From the NCBI GenBank assembly GCA_964007475.1, contig OZ023274.1:52781678-52845677 (forward strand): a stretch of 64,000 bases of DNA, given 5' to 3'. This DNA comes from Hybos culiciformis. Taxonomy: Eukaryota; Arthropoda; Insecta; Diptera; Hybotidae. The notes beneath the pieces were generated by a model, which saw nothing but the letters and a program-made list of their open reading frames with translations, was not told the DNA's origin and searched no databases. Made by a program: the position numbers and the translations under genes. Position 1 is the first letter of the stretch. Every line of letters starts with the position of its first letter. Positions 21,671 to 35,252 of this stretch are shown here, in pieces.

Positions 21671-22413
21671 TAACTTTAGTAAAAAGAAAATTTTTGTTTA
21701 TTTTCAATTTCTTTGAAAAATGATTTAAATTACTTATATTTTTGTTATTATTATTATTATTTTTATAATATTTATATAATTTTAATTTTATTGTTGGTTT
21801 CATTTAAAGAAAAAAAAATATTTTTTATTTTTATTTCTATTTTTAGTTAAATTTATAAAGAAAATAAAAATAATGATGTCAGCGGAAATCGATGATGAGA
21901 ATATTATAAAAGTTTTGACATAATAATAAAAGATGTTTTTTTTATTTTATTATTTTATATAATTTCTTTCTTTGCATATAATTGTTAAAATATTTTCTAT
22001 TTTAAAAATTTATAAATAATTTTTCTTTATATAAAATTTAATAAAATAATATATATTTTTCAAGTTGATGATAAGTTGATATATATAACAGATTTGACAG
22101 TTCTCATATTCAATAAACTTTATATAGTATTGGAGAATAATAAATCTTCAATTTATTTATGTATAAAATTTTGAAAAATTTTTATTTTTAATTTCCTTAG
22201 TTTTTTATATTAACAATTTACTATATAATAGTAACACTTTTATAGCCTTTAACTAAAACAAGTTCTCAAATTTTACAGAATAAGTTGTGAAAAGAAAGTA
22301 TAGCTTTTAGTTTTCAGGTATGGATTTTATTTTAAAAACGTTTAATAAATTCAATATGTTGGTCCTTCGAGCTTGATTTCTTACTAATTTGTTCAATAAT
22401 AAACAGTCAACAA
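21671..22413. other. Upstream region of the minus-strand low-complexity gene
   Basis: Directly before the ATG on the minus strand lies a CTAAAGTTA context and then A/T-rich DNA. The promoter or upstream noncoding exons are not recognisable. Frames overlapping 21540-21803 are out-of-frame shadows of exon A. Confidence 0.35.
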
Positions 22414-22479
22414 TTTATTGATCCTTTCAACTAGATTTAAGTTAAATTTATTGATCCTTTGAACTAGATTTAAGTTAAT
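22414..22479. repeat. 33-bp tandem duplication
   Basis: The unit TTTATTGATCCTTTCAACTA plus GATTTAAGTTAA starts at 22414 and again at 22447, with one C/G difference. Confidence 0.8.
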
Positions 22480-25400
22480 TTTTGTATGTAAGTAAGTATG
22501 AGTTAAATTTTCAACTCATACACAAAATGGTTCTTTTTTTTTTTGGCTTATTGTGACAACATCCTAATTCATTAGCTCCAAAATAAATTTATTTTCAAAA
22601 ACACATAAAAAAAAATATCATTAGTTTTCAAATAAAAAATGATTCTAATTATTTATGAATTTCTATAGGTATTTGGAATAGAACAAATAAAAAAAAAAAT
22701 GTATAAATTCTAGAAATCGTGATTCAAGAAAAAAAAAAAATTTATAATAAAAAAAACAAAATTATACATGAAATATAATTCGAAAATAAAAATTAATGAT
22801 GAACAGAATCCAAGGCAATAAAAAATAAAATTTTCTTCATTCGGAAAAATTAATTTTCATGTGGCACGATAATTTCTTCTGTCTTATTCAATAAAATAAG
22901 AAAAAAATTGGTAAATTGAATATTCTGTAAATTTTATTATGATGATGAGAAGAAAATTTCTATAGCAAGAAAAAAAAAACATTTCTAGACAATTTAATTT
23001 GGATAAATAGTACAATTTCTAAATTATATTTTCAAGGATGAAAACACACCTCTGGATGATTATACATATATCCGTTAAAGGTTTGTAAAAAAAAAAATAC
23101 TTGACTTGATTTGGCGCAAAAAGTAATGCACAATAATTTTAGAAACGGACTAAACTGTCAGTTATACATATAGTATTTAAATGCATTAAAATATAGAAAT
23201 TTAGTTTAAGAATTTAAAGGCTTTTGATACCAAACTACTCTAGACTTATAGTAATTAAGATTTTATTCAAATTATTTATAAAAGTTCAATAATTTGGTCG
23301 ATGATTAAATTTATTTTCTTTTGAAATAATTTTCCATCCTAATTAAATTCATATTTAACCACAAAAAGAAACAAAATTATTGACATTAAATTTGTACATT
23401 ATGGAAAATTCATACAGAAATGTTTCTGGCGTTAATTAAGCTAAAGTGGTTAAATCAAAATATATGTGGCACATGAAATTGCAAAAATAATAATTTGTTT
23501 TCCTTTTTTATTTTTGCCTGATTTTATGTTTTATGCATAAATTTTAAATACACATCATATACACTATCAATACTATGAATATATAGTAAAATTTAGGTTT
23601 TCACATTTCTGACCATCATCATGTTCATTTGAAATGTACAATATATGTACATAATAATTTATTTTCAAAATTTATTAAAAAGAATAAAATAAAAAAAAAA
23701 AAACAAATTGCTAAATTGACACTTTATTATATAAATATAAAATCGATGCCAGACTTTTCAATATTGTAGGTATTTGCTTGAAATAAATATACAAACTATA
23801 TTATATATGTAAGTAATTAGTAAAAGAACATTATTATATTCAAGTATATCATATCAATATTTGTCTATTAAAATATTGTGTACGATTGTGAATCAACTTT
23901 CAAATACCTATACTTCAACTGATTTCAAGAATATTGAAGCCATATATAGTTTTTTAAACACAATCTAACCGATAATATTGATTAAGAGTTAATTCTAAAC
24001 AAATAATATGGAAATAAAATCAATTATTCAGTTCCCAAACTTCTTGAAATTATGTCAACAACTTCAATTTGTTTAATAAAAAATTATTTGTTTCTTTTTT
24101 TTTAGATTGTAAAATTAATTGCCTACCCTTAGAAGAAAAAAAAATTAAAAGTTATTGACCCAATTTGCAAGATAAACTAAATAAAAAAATATATATATAA
24201 AAATTGCAATCAAAATATAGATTTTTAATTTTCATTTATTATTTGGGAGAAATAATAAAAATAAAAAAATAAGGAAAATATGTGTGATTTATTTCTAGAT
24301 TAGAGCCCTAATAACCTGGATTTTTTATTTCCACATTCTTTTTTAATTTATTTTTTTTTTCTAAACTCAGCAAAAATTATAAAAATATTCAACATTTATA
24401 TTTTAATAGAGCCAATTGTGTCTCGCCTGTCCCAGTTTCGATTAATTATGTTTATTTATAATTTTGTTTATATCTACAGGAATTATGTTGGCGGCAAGCT
24501 TATCCTAATTTTATATAAGAATGTCAATATATGTGTTAAAAATTTTTTTCCTGAACATCTCATAATTTAAATTAATAAAAATCATTTCTTAAAGAATCTG
24601 GAGAATGATTTATTTTTATTCAATATTTATTCTCTGGAATTTCTTGGTCAAAAAAATTGTACAAAGTTCTGAAAATATAATTATTTATTGTTATATTTAT
24701 TGCAGCAGAAGAATATGTTCCTCTCAGAAGAGCTAGCTTAAATTTTTCTCAAAAAAACCTTAATTATATAAATAAATAAAATTATTTATAAATATATTTT
24801 TTTTAATTTTTTTTTAATTATTTCTTAATTAAAAAAAAAAAAAACATAAAATCCATTATGTATTGAAGACACCAAGCAATAATATTAGTGGATTACAAGA
24901 AACCACAATTTTTCTTCACAACTTTATTTTAGAAATCCTTTCGATTTATTTTTATTTTATTGTACTTTCTTTTTTTTTTTAATGAAATATTTGCTATGAT
25001 TTTTAATTTTTTTTTTTTTATATGATTTCATTTTTTCTTTAATTCATAATGATTTGAAGAAAATTTCGTATAAAGTTAAAAAAGCAAAAACAATTTTTCG
25101 TCCTTTTTTGTTTTCATTTTTCTATATTTCATGTTAGGAAATTGAAAAAAAAAAAACTGAAAAAGTTTTAAATTTTATCTTAAAGAATTTTCCAAAAAAA
25201 AAAAAAGAAGAAAATTTTTTACCGTTAAGAAATATAATCATATTGAAAGTTCAAAAAAAAAAAAAAAAAGGAAAAGAAAATTTATTTTGGCGCCAAAAAA
25301 TTTTCAAATCAAAATATCTATCAAAAAGAAAAAAAGTCTACAAAAAAAAATATGTTTCTTTTTTTTTGTTAACTTGATCTTTTATAATTTGTTCTACATT

Positions 25401-28400
25401 AAAGTTTTTCTTTTTTTTATTTTATTCCTAATAATAAATCCTTTTTTGCTGAAGAAACACGTACTATGACAATATAAAAATTTGAGAGATGTTAAAAAAA
25501 AAATTTAACTTTAATTTTTGCCCATAAATTTTCTTTTTCGAAATTCTTTTTTACCAGAAATATATTATTTATGTTTTTTTTTTTTATATTAAATTTACAA
25601 CATATTCCATTAATAGAAACGCACGCTAACAACATAAAAAAAAAATCAAAAATTACACAGAACAGATTGAACAGAATTGAACAAAAATTAACGCAAAAAA
25701 AAAAAAAGAATTTTCCGATCGAGAAAAATTAAAAAAAAAACTAATTTTTTTTTTTTTTCGATTCTTTAAGAATTATCCTTTGTTCTAACCAACACGCACG
25801 CCTTCGAATTTAAAACTAAAATATTTTCATAAAATTCATGATATTTTATATCAAAAAAGGAAAATGAAAATTCTAGTAGATAAAAACTTTTCTGTTTTTT
25901 TTTTGTTTTTTGGAAATTTCAAGGTAAAAGGTACAGAAAAGAATTTTTTATTTACAAAAATAAAATATCCTTTATGAAAATATGAATTTTATATGGAAAA
26001 CTGTTGTGGATCCCAAGTGGATCATATTACTAGAACAAAGTTTTTAAATTTATTCGAAAAAAAAATGTGTTAAAAATTTACAGAATAATTCTTGAAGTTG
26101 TAAATACTTAACTTATGTAGTTTTTTTTTATCCTCAATATAACACTTAACTATCGATTTATTATGATGAATAAAATTTTAAATATTTAAAAAATTAATTG
26201 AAGGATAAGAAATGCAAATGTGATTGATTTTTTTTTTTTTATTGAAGAGGAATGAATCTTAACCTTCAAATTTTAAACATTATTAAAAAACTTTATTAAA
26301 GTTTGGAATATCAGAATTTTTGTAAACATTTATCATGATGATCTCAAATTTAAATATTATTTAAAAATTATTTGAGAAGTTAAAAATGATTCATAAAGAT
26401 TTAAAAAATACAATAATAAAAGTTAATGAAGATTGATTTATTGATAATTATTGATGGTGTTTTGTTTACAAATATTAATTGACAACATTTTGACAAAAAG
26501 TCTGTTTAACATAAATTTTGATAACTTCTGATAAACTGGCCGGCAGAATATAATTGAATCATAAGCTTAGCTTTATTTTATTTCAATTTCGAGCAATATT
26601 ATAATCATCTCAATATATTTCTACAACTATACATTTATTTTCATATCAACTAGCGGCATTTTCTTAAAGCAATTTAAAATTATAATAAAAAATTTCAACC
26701 CCTTTTCGACATTATAATTCTTCTTCCACACATTGACTGAAAAAAAAAAACTGAAATTTCATTGTAGATATTTTCGAAAGTATAATTCAATTTTTACCAT
26801 AAAAATTGGAGAAAATTCTGTTAATTTACATAATATTTATTCTTAGTTTTATAATTTATTCTTTGGAAAACCTCAACAAGTTGTAATTTCGAACATTACG
26901 AAAATATAAAAATTTTCTCCTCTTATTGACTGTCGGTTTATTTTGTTCGTACTATATTATAATATTTTTTAAGGGAAATTTTATTGTGGATTTTCGAAAT
27001 TAAAAATAAGTTACCAAAACACAAAAAAATGCAGAAAACTTTCTTTTATTACCATGAAAATTCTTTAATAACTTTAAGCCATTTTTGTTTCGGTTATTTT
27101 TTTTTTGTAAGAAATTTAAAGCAAAAACTATATTGAGCATAAAATATGAAAATCTAAATCCACTTTATGTAAAATAGTTTTGGTTTCGTGATATAAATAT
27201 TAAAGAGATTAATATATCTTATATATATTATGTTCGAATGTAAGTGAAAAAAATCTTTTTAATAATATTGTTAAAGAACTCAATAATCTAATTATAATAT
27301 AAATCGCAAGAAGGTAAAAATAAGATTTGAAAATAAACTAAGAAATTTAGAAAAAAAAAAATAGAGCCCGCAAAAAATAAAATCCTTATAAAATCGACAC
27401 TTTCAAAAGTTTTATAATGTTTAATGTTTAATACAAAGTACCCACAACCCACCTAAAGTAATGAACTGTTTCAGGATCGACAAACCCCATTATAAAGAAA
27501 ATTTACAAAAAAAAAAAAAACTCTTAATTGACTTAAATTTAAAAGTTTTTATTTATGGTTATATAAAAAAAAACCGCACAAAGATTTTTAAAAATTATTT
27601 ACAAAGAAATTTTTAAGTATATTTTCTTGAAATTCTTTAATTCTATATACATGAATACCGTCAAACATAATTAAAATTGATACTATTTAAAAAAAAAAAG
27701 AAAAAATTGATTTTCTAGAAATTAATTTAATAAATTAGGGTTCAAAGAATGATATTCACACGAATGAAAATCAAATTAACATAAAGAGGAAAAAAAAAAG
27801 GGTTCTCAATAAAAATTTGAAATTATTTAACCAACACAGCTGTCATTATGTTTACATTTTTAAAGCGGAACATTTTTGGGATCGTTTTGCGTTTATTCAA
27901 AATTATATTTGAAGTCCAAATCAATATTATCATTGAATTGTTACACTTAGAAATAATCCCCAAATAGTACGAACAATAATATTGAGGATTAAACATAATG
28001 TTCTTTTCATTATATGAAAGAGGAATGCATTTTTTTTTAAAGAATATTTGCGTATGTATTCATTTGAAGAGCTATGCAGTTTGCTTCCAAATCTTTCGAA
28101 ACTGAAATCTCCTTTCCGGGAGATAATAACATTAAGCATCGCGCTATCATTCTACGGATTGGGAAGTTCATCAGAATTTGGAACCATAGCAAATTGATTT
28201 TATCCCTAAATAGTCCCTAAGTGAAGACATAATGAGTATAGTTGCATATCATTAGCTAACTTTAGAAACTTTCATTTTTCGTTCTAACTTCCTGATACTG
28301 GAAGAGAAACCCATACAAAATTGGCGCCATTTTCCACCACTTCATTAATTCCTGTCAAAACCATGATTTTTTTTTTTTTTCGTAAACTTTGAATGTCGCA

Positions 28401-29490
28401 TAAACAATAGTTTTATTATTAAAGCTACGAACAAAAAATTTAAAATTGAACAAAAAAGAAATAAAATTTAAGAAATATTTTTAATTTTTTTTTTGGCAAA
28501 TGTTATATAATTTTCAACAAAAATAAATATTAAAAAAAATTCCAGATTTAGCATTTAAAAAAAAAAATTTTTTTTATATACATAATTTATGAATATGGTT
28601 TAACCGCATAATAATAAAAAAAAAAAAAACAAACAAAAAAAAAATAACAAAAAAAACTTTCCCAGCCCAGACCAAAATTATAAATGATTCCAAGCCACAA
28701 TAACTTCCAAGACAACCCCATTTGAAAGTGAAAGAAAATATAAAAAAAAATTTTTTTTTTTTGGTAAAAAAAGAAAAGTTAAATAGCTTATGCTTTGAAA
28801 AGTTTTTCCTTAATTTTTCTTTCTCGTATTTTTTTTTTTTTTTTATCATTTTTAAAGGATAAAGGATATTTTTCGTTTTTTTTGTTGTATTCACCTCTTC
28901 ACAAATGATGAATTTTTATTTATATACCAAGATGGTCAATCCTTCAAAAAAAAAAAAAAAATCTTTTCAGGTTTTTTATTATTATTTTATCTTTTTTATT
29001 TATTTATTTATTCACTAGAGAATTTTTATTATTATTTTTTTTTTTTTTCGCTTCAAAGAAACAAATTTTACCTTTTTTTTTCCCCGGCATAAAAACTTCC
29101 AAATTAACAAAAAAAAAAATTTTTAAATTAAATAGAAAAAAAAAAAAAAGAAGATAATTCGTACCAAAAAAAAAACATTTGCTATCCCAGAAGTGATTAA
29201 TTAACAACACATACTATTTAAGTAAAAAATTTGACAAATTTTCTGTTCTTAATTCGTTTCTCAAAAGAAAATTTAAAAAACGGACTTTATGTTTTCATTT
29301 TATGTCTGTCGCACACTTTAATTTTAATGCTTGTAACTATAAAACAACCCAGACGATTTCAATCGTATTCATCCCAAAATATGATCAATTCTTTTTACCC
29401 TTCGAAATCATGAGATTCTGTGAGGGATTTGGAAGGATTGAAATTATTTTCATATAAAATTCATATAAATTATAATTGTTTTTAACATTC
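22480..29490. other. A/T-rich DNA, no gene seen
   Basis: Long homopolymer A and T runs, with many short frames inside them. A more complex patch at 28080-28350 is not recognisable as coding. It may be intron or intergenic DNA upstream of the minus-strand gene. Confidence 0.4.
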
Positions 29491-29716
29491 TCATGAAAAT
29501 TAGTATGTGAGTAGATAGATGTCGTTGTAACTAATATAATTGTTAGCTCCGAATAAGTTATCAAGAATTAGCACTGGGCTGAAAATCGATTTCCATGAAA
29601 ATTGGTATATGACTATTGAAGAAAGTATTTCACCCCCAATTGTGTCCAAGAAAGCGAATTGGCGACAGAACAAAGATTTCAATACAACTTTCAATGAAAC
29701 TTAGTACTGTAGAGAG
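29491..29716. repeat. Diverged ~100-bp repeated module, three copies
   Basis: A motif of the form CATGAAAATTGGTATGTGAGTA occurs in diverged form at about 29492, 29596 and 29692, spaced 104 and 96 bases. The stretch is more complex than its surroundings. It looks like part of a dispersed repeat or an old transposon with internal repeats. Confidence 0.4.
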
Positions 29717-32700
29717 TAGAAATATTTAAAAAAAAAAAATTACGGCTCCATACTATTAATTTACTTGTATGTGCACATATTTTTCTTGCTAACATTCATT
29801 TGATACAAAATTTGGTATAAATTTATTTACCACACCAGCCACCAAATATTTACACTGGTGACTAGCCTAATTAAATTAATAAATAAAATATTAAGCATAT
29901 TTATTAGTTTTTATCTTTACAATAACTTTTAATATAAATTCACGAACAAATATTAGTCAATTATACATATAATTGAACCCTCAACACAGTAAATAACTTT
30001 AAGATACCATAATTCCACCACTATACCACACGATGATGAAAGGGGTGTTATGTAAATCAAGTGGCAATTGGAATAAAAAAAAATTAATGAATTTTATAAT
30101 TTATTTATAGCAAAAATATTGTTTACATTTTTTCTTTTTTAAATCATTTTTCTTTTCTATATGAAATGTAAAAAAATAAAAAAAAATAAATTATTGAAGT
30201 GTACTTGAAGAACTGAATTATTAATTTTTTTTTTTTTCTTATGTATAAAATATTCCTTTTACAGAGAAAAAAAAGCAGAAAATCCAATGTACAAATTTTT
30301 TTCTTTAATAAATAATAAAATGCTTCTACTATTCAATGTTTACATATTTTTTTTAATATACTGTCAGAGAGAAAAAAAAAAAAGGTCCAACAAAAAGTAA
30401 TTTTGAAAAAGAAAAACATCTATTATATTATAAATGAACTTTTTCTTCTTCTTACTATATACTCAGCATTGAAGAGGTACTAAATAAACGAAAACAAGAA
30501 AAAAAAAAAAGTTTTTCAAAAAACTTATTCTTTCAGACTAGACACTTAAATAGCAATCTCTATGCTTAGTTAAATATTCAAGGTTAACATTTTCAGTTAA
30601 ATTTAAATAATGCAACTTGACAGTAAAATTTATCCAATTCATAACTTCGATGAACATATATTTGTTACTGACTTTTTTTAAAATTCACTTATCGACGTTT
30701 TTGAATATAAAAATGATTTCACTTTTGTGTTTCTGAAAAAATCCTAGTTCTATATCTTCCGCAATTGAATTATAGAAGAAATTAAGAAAAATAATTCAAT
30801 AATCTACATAAAAACTAACTTCTCTAATGATTTTTGCTGAACTATGTATACAATCAGAACCTAATACTTAATTTATCTTGCTATAATATAAGGTTAAGGC
30901 GTCACAAAATACATTTATAAATCAGCACCTAATTAAAAAGCTTAATTCATCTAACTATATGAATAATATATAACTAATTAGCATTTCATTTTAACTTTTC
31001 ATTAATAAATGCCAGAATATTTTATAATATACTTTTTAAAAATTATTTACATTTTCATGAAAAATCTAACTAAAATAATATTTTCAACTCTATTTTCAAT
31101 TTTTTTCTTTCATACTTTATTAGTTTTTATTTTTATTTCTATTCAAACAAAAATAATGGTTATGTTTTCGTATAATACAAAAAGAAAAACAAAATATTAA
31201 CTTTAATATCTTTATTTTCATTTTAAGGTAAAATTAGCTTAAGATTTATGTTTACTTAAAGTTAAATATGTGTAAATATAAACATGCTTATTAAACAATA
31301 TTAGAAAGATTTTATCTATCAGAGCTCAATTTGGTTTTCTCTTCTTCCAAAAATTTAATTTTCCATATCCTTTTTTTTTTTTTTATTTTTCTATTTTATT
31401 TTTAGTTAGAAAAACAAAAATAAATTTGTAATTGATTTTCGTGTAGAAATTTTCACAAATTTTTGTGTCCTTGTGTATAGTACTCAAAAAAAAAAAGAGT
31501 TATAGAAAGAAGTCTAAAATAAAAAAAAAATATCATCACAAAATAAAAGATAATCTTAGAAAATTTAGGGAATATTGAACATTCCATTATGGTATAATTA
31601 TTTCTGTGAACCTAGCCTAACCTTTCAGTGTTAAATTTATATATATATTTTTTTTTTTTGGGTTTAATGAAAATTCGAATCATTCTGTCATGAAGGTGTT
31701 TAAGGAGAAAAAAGAATAATAATAATAAAAAAAGAGACAGGATCATATAAATTCCATAATATTGTTGAGACAATTAAATTTTCTGACTATTTTTCCAGGA
31801 TTGATAATCATAAAATTCAGAGTACTAATTTAATTTCTAATCTAACACAAATATGTATTTATATAAAGTATTTGAAAAAATAATCATCCTTTTTTCATTA
31901 TTCCTTAAATAAACAGAGCTTTACGTCCTCAAATTGTCTTTGAATTAGATTGGCAAGAGAAAAAAATGTTTAATACTTTGTAAAAATGAATTTAATAAAA
32001 CTTAAATTATAATGTTTTCATATTCAACACTTAAAAGCTTAACTATGTCTTACTAATAAGATTATTTTTATTTTATTTGTTTTGTAGGATATCATTTTGA
32101 TAAAATTATAATAACTTTTTCATTAATCTTTTGAACAGACTGTTATAGTCCTTAGACGATTTGGCAATATAAAAAGTATTTTAAGAAGTTGACTATACTT
32201 TATGGACTCCAAAATTTTATCCTCATAAATTTTATTATCATTAATTTAGATTTTCCAATAAAAAAAAAGAAGCAAAACTATAGGTATAATTGTCACTTCT
32301 TGCTAACTTTTATTTTTCAATGAAAAAAGCAATTAATTTTAGATAGACTACACAATTAAAAATGACAAAATATTTCACGTCAAATCCTTTTAGATTTTTT
32401 TTAAAGGATTAGATGAGAGAAGCTATTAGACATTTTTTATTGATCTTTGAATAACAGTAACAAATCATAAGAACCTTTTACACATTTTTCACAATTTTTT
32501 TTTTATTATTTTTTTTTGCTCCTTTCAAATCCTATAATCAATATTTCATTCATAAATATAAATTATATTATGTATATGTTATATTATGTATACTACTCTA
32601 GGTAGGATTTATGTACATACTTATGCACATTCTGCACATATTATTTTCTTCGCATAAATTGATATAAAATCCTATCACAAGGGAATTGATATTGTGATAA

Positions 32701-34148
32701 AAAAGAGTTGCTAAGCAAAAAAAATCAAAAAAAAGTAGAAATTACGTGAATAAAAAGGAAAGACAAAAATAAGGACATATATTTTATAGTTGTTATATTA
32801 AATTCCGTCATCAGTGTATATGGTTAAAGCAAACAATATTCCTTCAAAAATTTCTTTTCTTAACCAATCAAGTTGTCATTTAAGCCGCATAATTTTTAAT
32901 TTTCATTATGCCATTTGGGGCCATAACCATTCATTCTCCAAACAAAGAGAAAAGGCCTGTCTATAAATTATATATCTCTGGAATGTAAAAAACTATAATT
33001 GTGTCTTTCAGTAATAACCAAAATATATCAAAAGATTCAGAAGTCACTTTAACATAATTTATGTCAAATTTAAATCGTTTTTAGTAAAAAGAAAAAAAAA
33101 TTAAAGAAAATTTTATGAAAATTTATTTCAAACAGAAAACATGTAGACATTATAATGATTGTATGCATTAAAAAACCTTCAGCTCAAAAAGGAAGAAAGC
33201 TATATATTATATTATATACACAGAATAACAAAAAATAATTTTTTTCTTGAATATTTTAATCATATTTTTTATAAATTTATTTATTTTATTTATTTATTTT
33301 TTTTTTTTTATATTAATTCCATAAGTTAAAATAATGCAAAAAGACAACTTTGTGATAAAAAAAAAAATGAAGAAAAATCTTTTTGAGCTCAAGTGGCTTA
33401 TTTATTAATATACAATTTGTTGCGAGAAAAAAAAAATCATACTTGACATAGAAAAACCTGAATTTTCTTTTACTTCTTTTTTTTTCTCATCTTTAATATT
33501 CTTCAAAAAAAAAATTCTTACATAGAAATATAAATAAATAAATGAAGGATATGCAAATGAGCATGGGATAAAGAAAAAATGCTTTTTTTTTTGCTTTGTT
33601 TCTTGAGAAGTCCTTTTTAACGTTATTATAAAAACTTAAAAAGTTTTATTATATGAAAACTGTATTAAAGTGAAAATTTTTGTCCTTTTTTGTTGGTTCG
33701 ATTTACTTAACTTTTAACTATATATTTTTGTCGTTTCGCATAAAAAAATGTTATTATAGTTATAATAAGCTATTTATAAGCTGTGTATTAGCGTTCTGAA
33801 CTCTACTATTATTATTATTAGTCTTCTTCTTTAGCCCGTTTTCGATCAAAAATGAAAAAAAACGAATTATATTTTCCATAATAAAATGCTTTTAATTTTT
33901 AAACTACTCCACTGATCTAATTAACGCCAAATCTTTGTAGACTTTCATTCAAGCTAAAGGATGAGATTTTATGTTTGCTGATACTGTCCAAAACGGGTTC
34001 AGTTTTTTATTTATGAGGTACTGTTCGGAATTTTTGTTACATGACTTTAACTATCATTAATAAACAGTTTTAAAGAAAACTCTTCGAGCCCACGTATTAT
34101 TAACTTTATATTCCAATGAAAGGTGACACAAAAAAAATTGTTTGATCT
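29717..34148. other. A/T-rich DNA, no gene seen
   Basis: No protein-like open frame was recognised. 33960-34060 resembles 15990-16075 (AAAACGG, TTTATGAG-TACTGTT, TTTTTGTTAC), indicating a dispersed repeat family. Confidence 0.4.
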
Positions 34149-34208
34149 ACTAGATATTAGCATTGATTAAAAATACTCTTTTTTTAGTATTCTTAATCAA
34201 TGATATTA
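34149..34208. repeat. Short hairpin, possible relic of the 18.5-kb MITE family
   Basis: GATATTAGCATTGATTAAAAATACT pairs imperfectly, across a T-rich loop, with AGTATTCTTAATCAATGATA. The sequence CTTAATCAATGATA resembles CTTAATCTATGATA at the end of the element at 18455-18671, which may mark a shared family. Confidence 0.35.
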
Positions 34209-35060
34209 AATAAGTTTTCAAATAATTTTCGTTAAAGAATCAGAAAACTTAAGTTGTAGAAAATAAAGACGAGAATCAAAAAATTTAGAAATTCTTTAGA
34301 TCCAACTTGTTTTTGTATACAAGCTAATAGTCAATAGTTTAAAACTAAAAATTATTATATATAAACAGGCTAGATGAGAATACAGTCCTAATGGAACTGT
34401 CATTGACCTAAAAAATATTCATAAACGATTATATAAGTGTAATAATAATAACTTTTTTTGACAAATTCAATATGTCAAAAAATTTAAAAATAATTATTAT
34501 TTTTTTATATTATTAATGTTAATAAAAAATAATAATAACTTTAGAAGTACATACTTCAGGCACACGTTTATATAAAATTTCCATTAGCGAACGTCGAATC
34601 AATAACAGAGAAAACCCTTTCTATTATAGAGAAAATAAAATATTATAGTAAATGATTTCTCTATTAAACATAAAATTGTCCAATTAAAAAATTCCAAAAG
34701 GACCTAAATAAATGAACACTTCTGTTGTTTATTATAAAATTTCTATTAAAGAATATAATATTTAGCTTATTTATTTTGTTTCATTATGTCTCGAGAGACA
34801 TGTCAAGAAAGCACAAACAAACAACCAACATAAAAAATGATTAAATTTTATAAAAAAAGGACAATCATTTTAAAAATCTTCACTTTTATTTTCCTCTACA
34901 TTGAAGAAATTGTTTTTAAATATTATTTAAACTCATTCAAGTAAACGATTGAGTTGACCCAATGATTATTAGTGAGAAGCTTAATTTCTAGGCACTAAAA
35001 AGGTTTGTTTTTGTTCCAAAAGCATCTTTTCAAAAACAGCCTGTGATAGAGTCAAATAAG

Positions 35061-35252
35061 TACACCTAATTCTGTTTTTACACGGTAGATACGTTCCAGA
35101 AAAAACCGTATAAAAAAAAACCGTGTAAAAAAAGACATGAAAATTCTAAACAATTACGGTTAATAAAAATATTTTTCGTTAAAATTTCTTTGAAAAGGCT
35201 TCTTTTCTAGACCGTGTTAAATCAAAACCGTGTAAAAACAGAATTCGGTGTA
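35061..35252. mobile_element. Short MITE with ~26-bp terminal inverted repeats
   Basis: The left end TACACCTAATTCTGTTTTTA (followed by CACGGT) is the inverse of the right end, which runs TAAAAACAGAATTCGGTGTA to 35252. Internal ACCGTGT motifs recur on both sides. TA at both borders would fit a Tc1/mariner-type TA duplication. Length is 192 bp with no coding capacity. Confidence 0.7.

Noticed and set aside
21277..21803. Frames antisense to or shifted from exon A of the low-complexity gene
   Set aside because: They are shadows of CAG/CAA and CCA-type repeats in the real exon; phase and splice sites support the minus-strand reading from ATG at 21670.
28574..29210. Minus-strand frames of 106 and 68 codons rich in Phe and Lys
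   Set aside because: They consist mostly of translated poly-A/T tracts.
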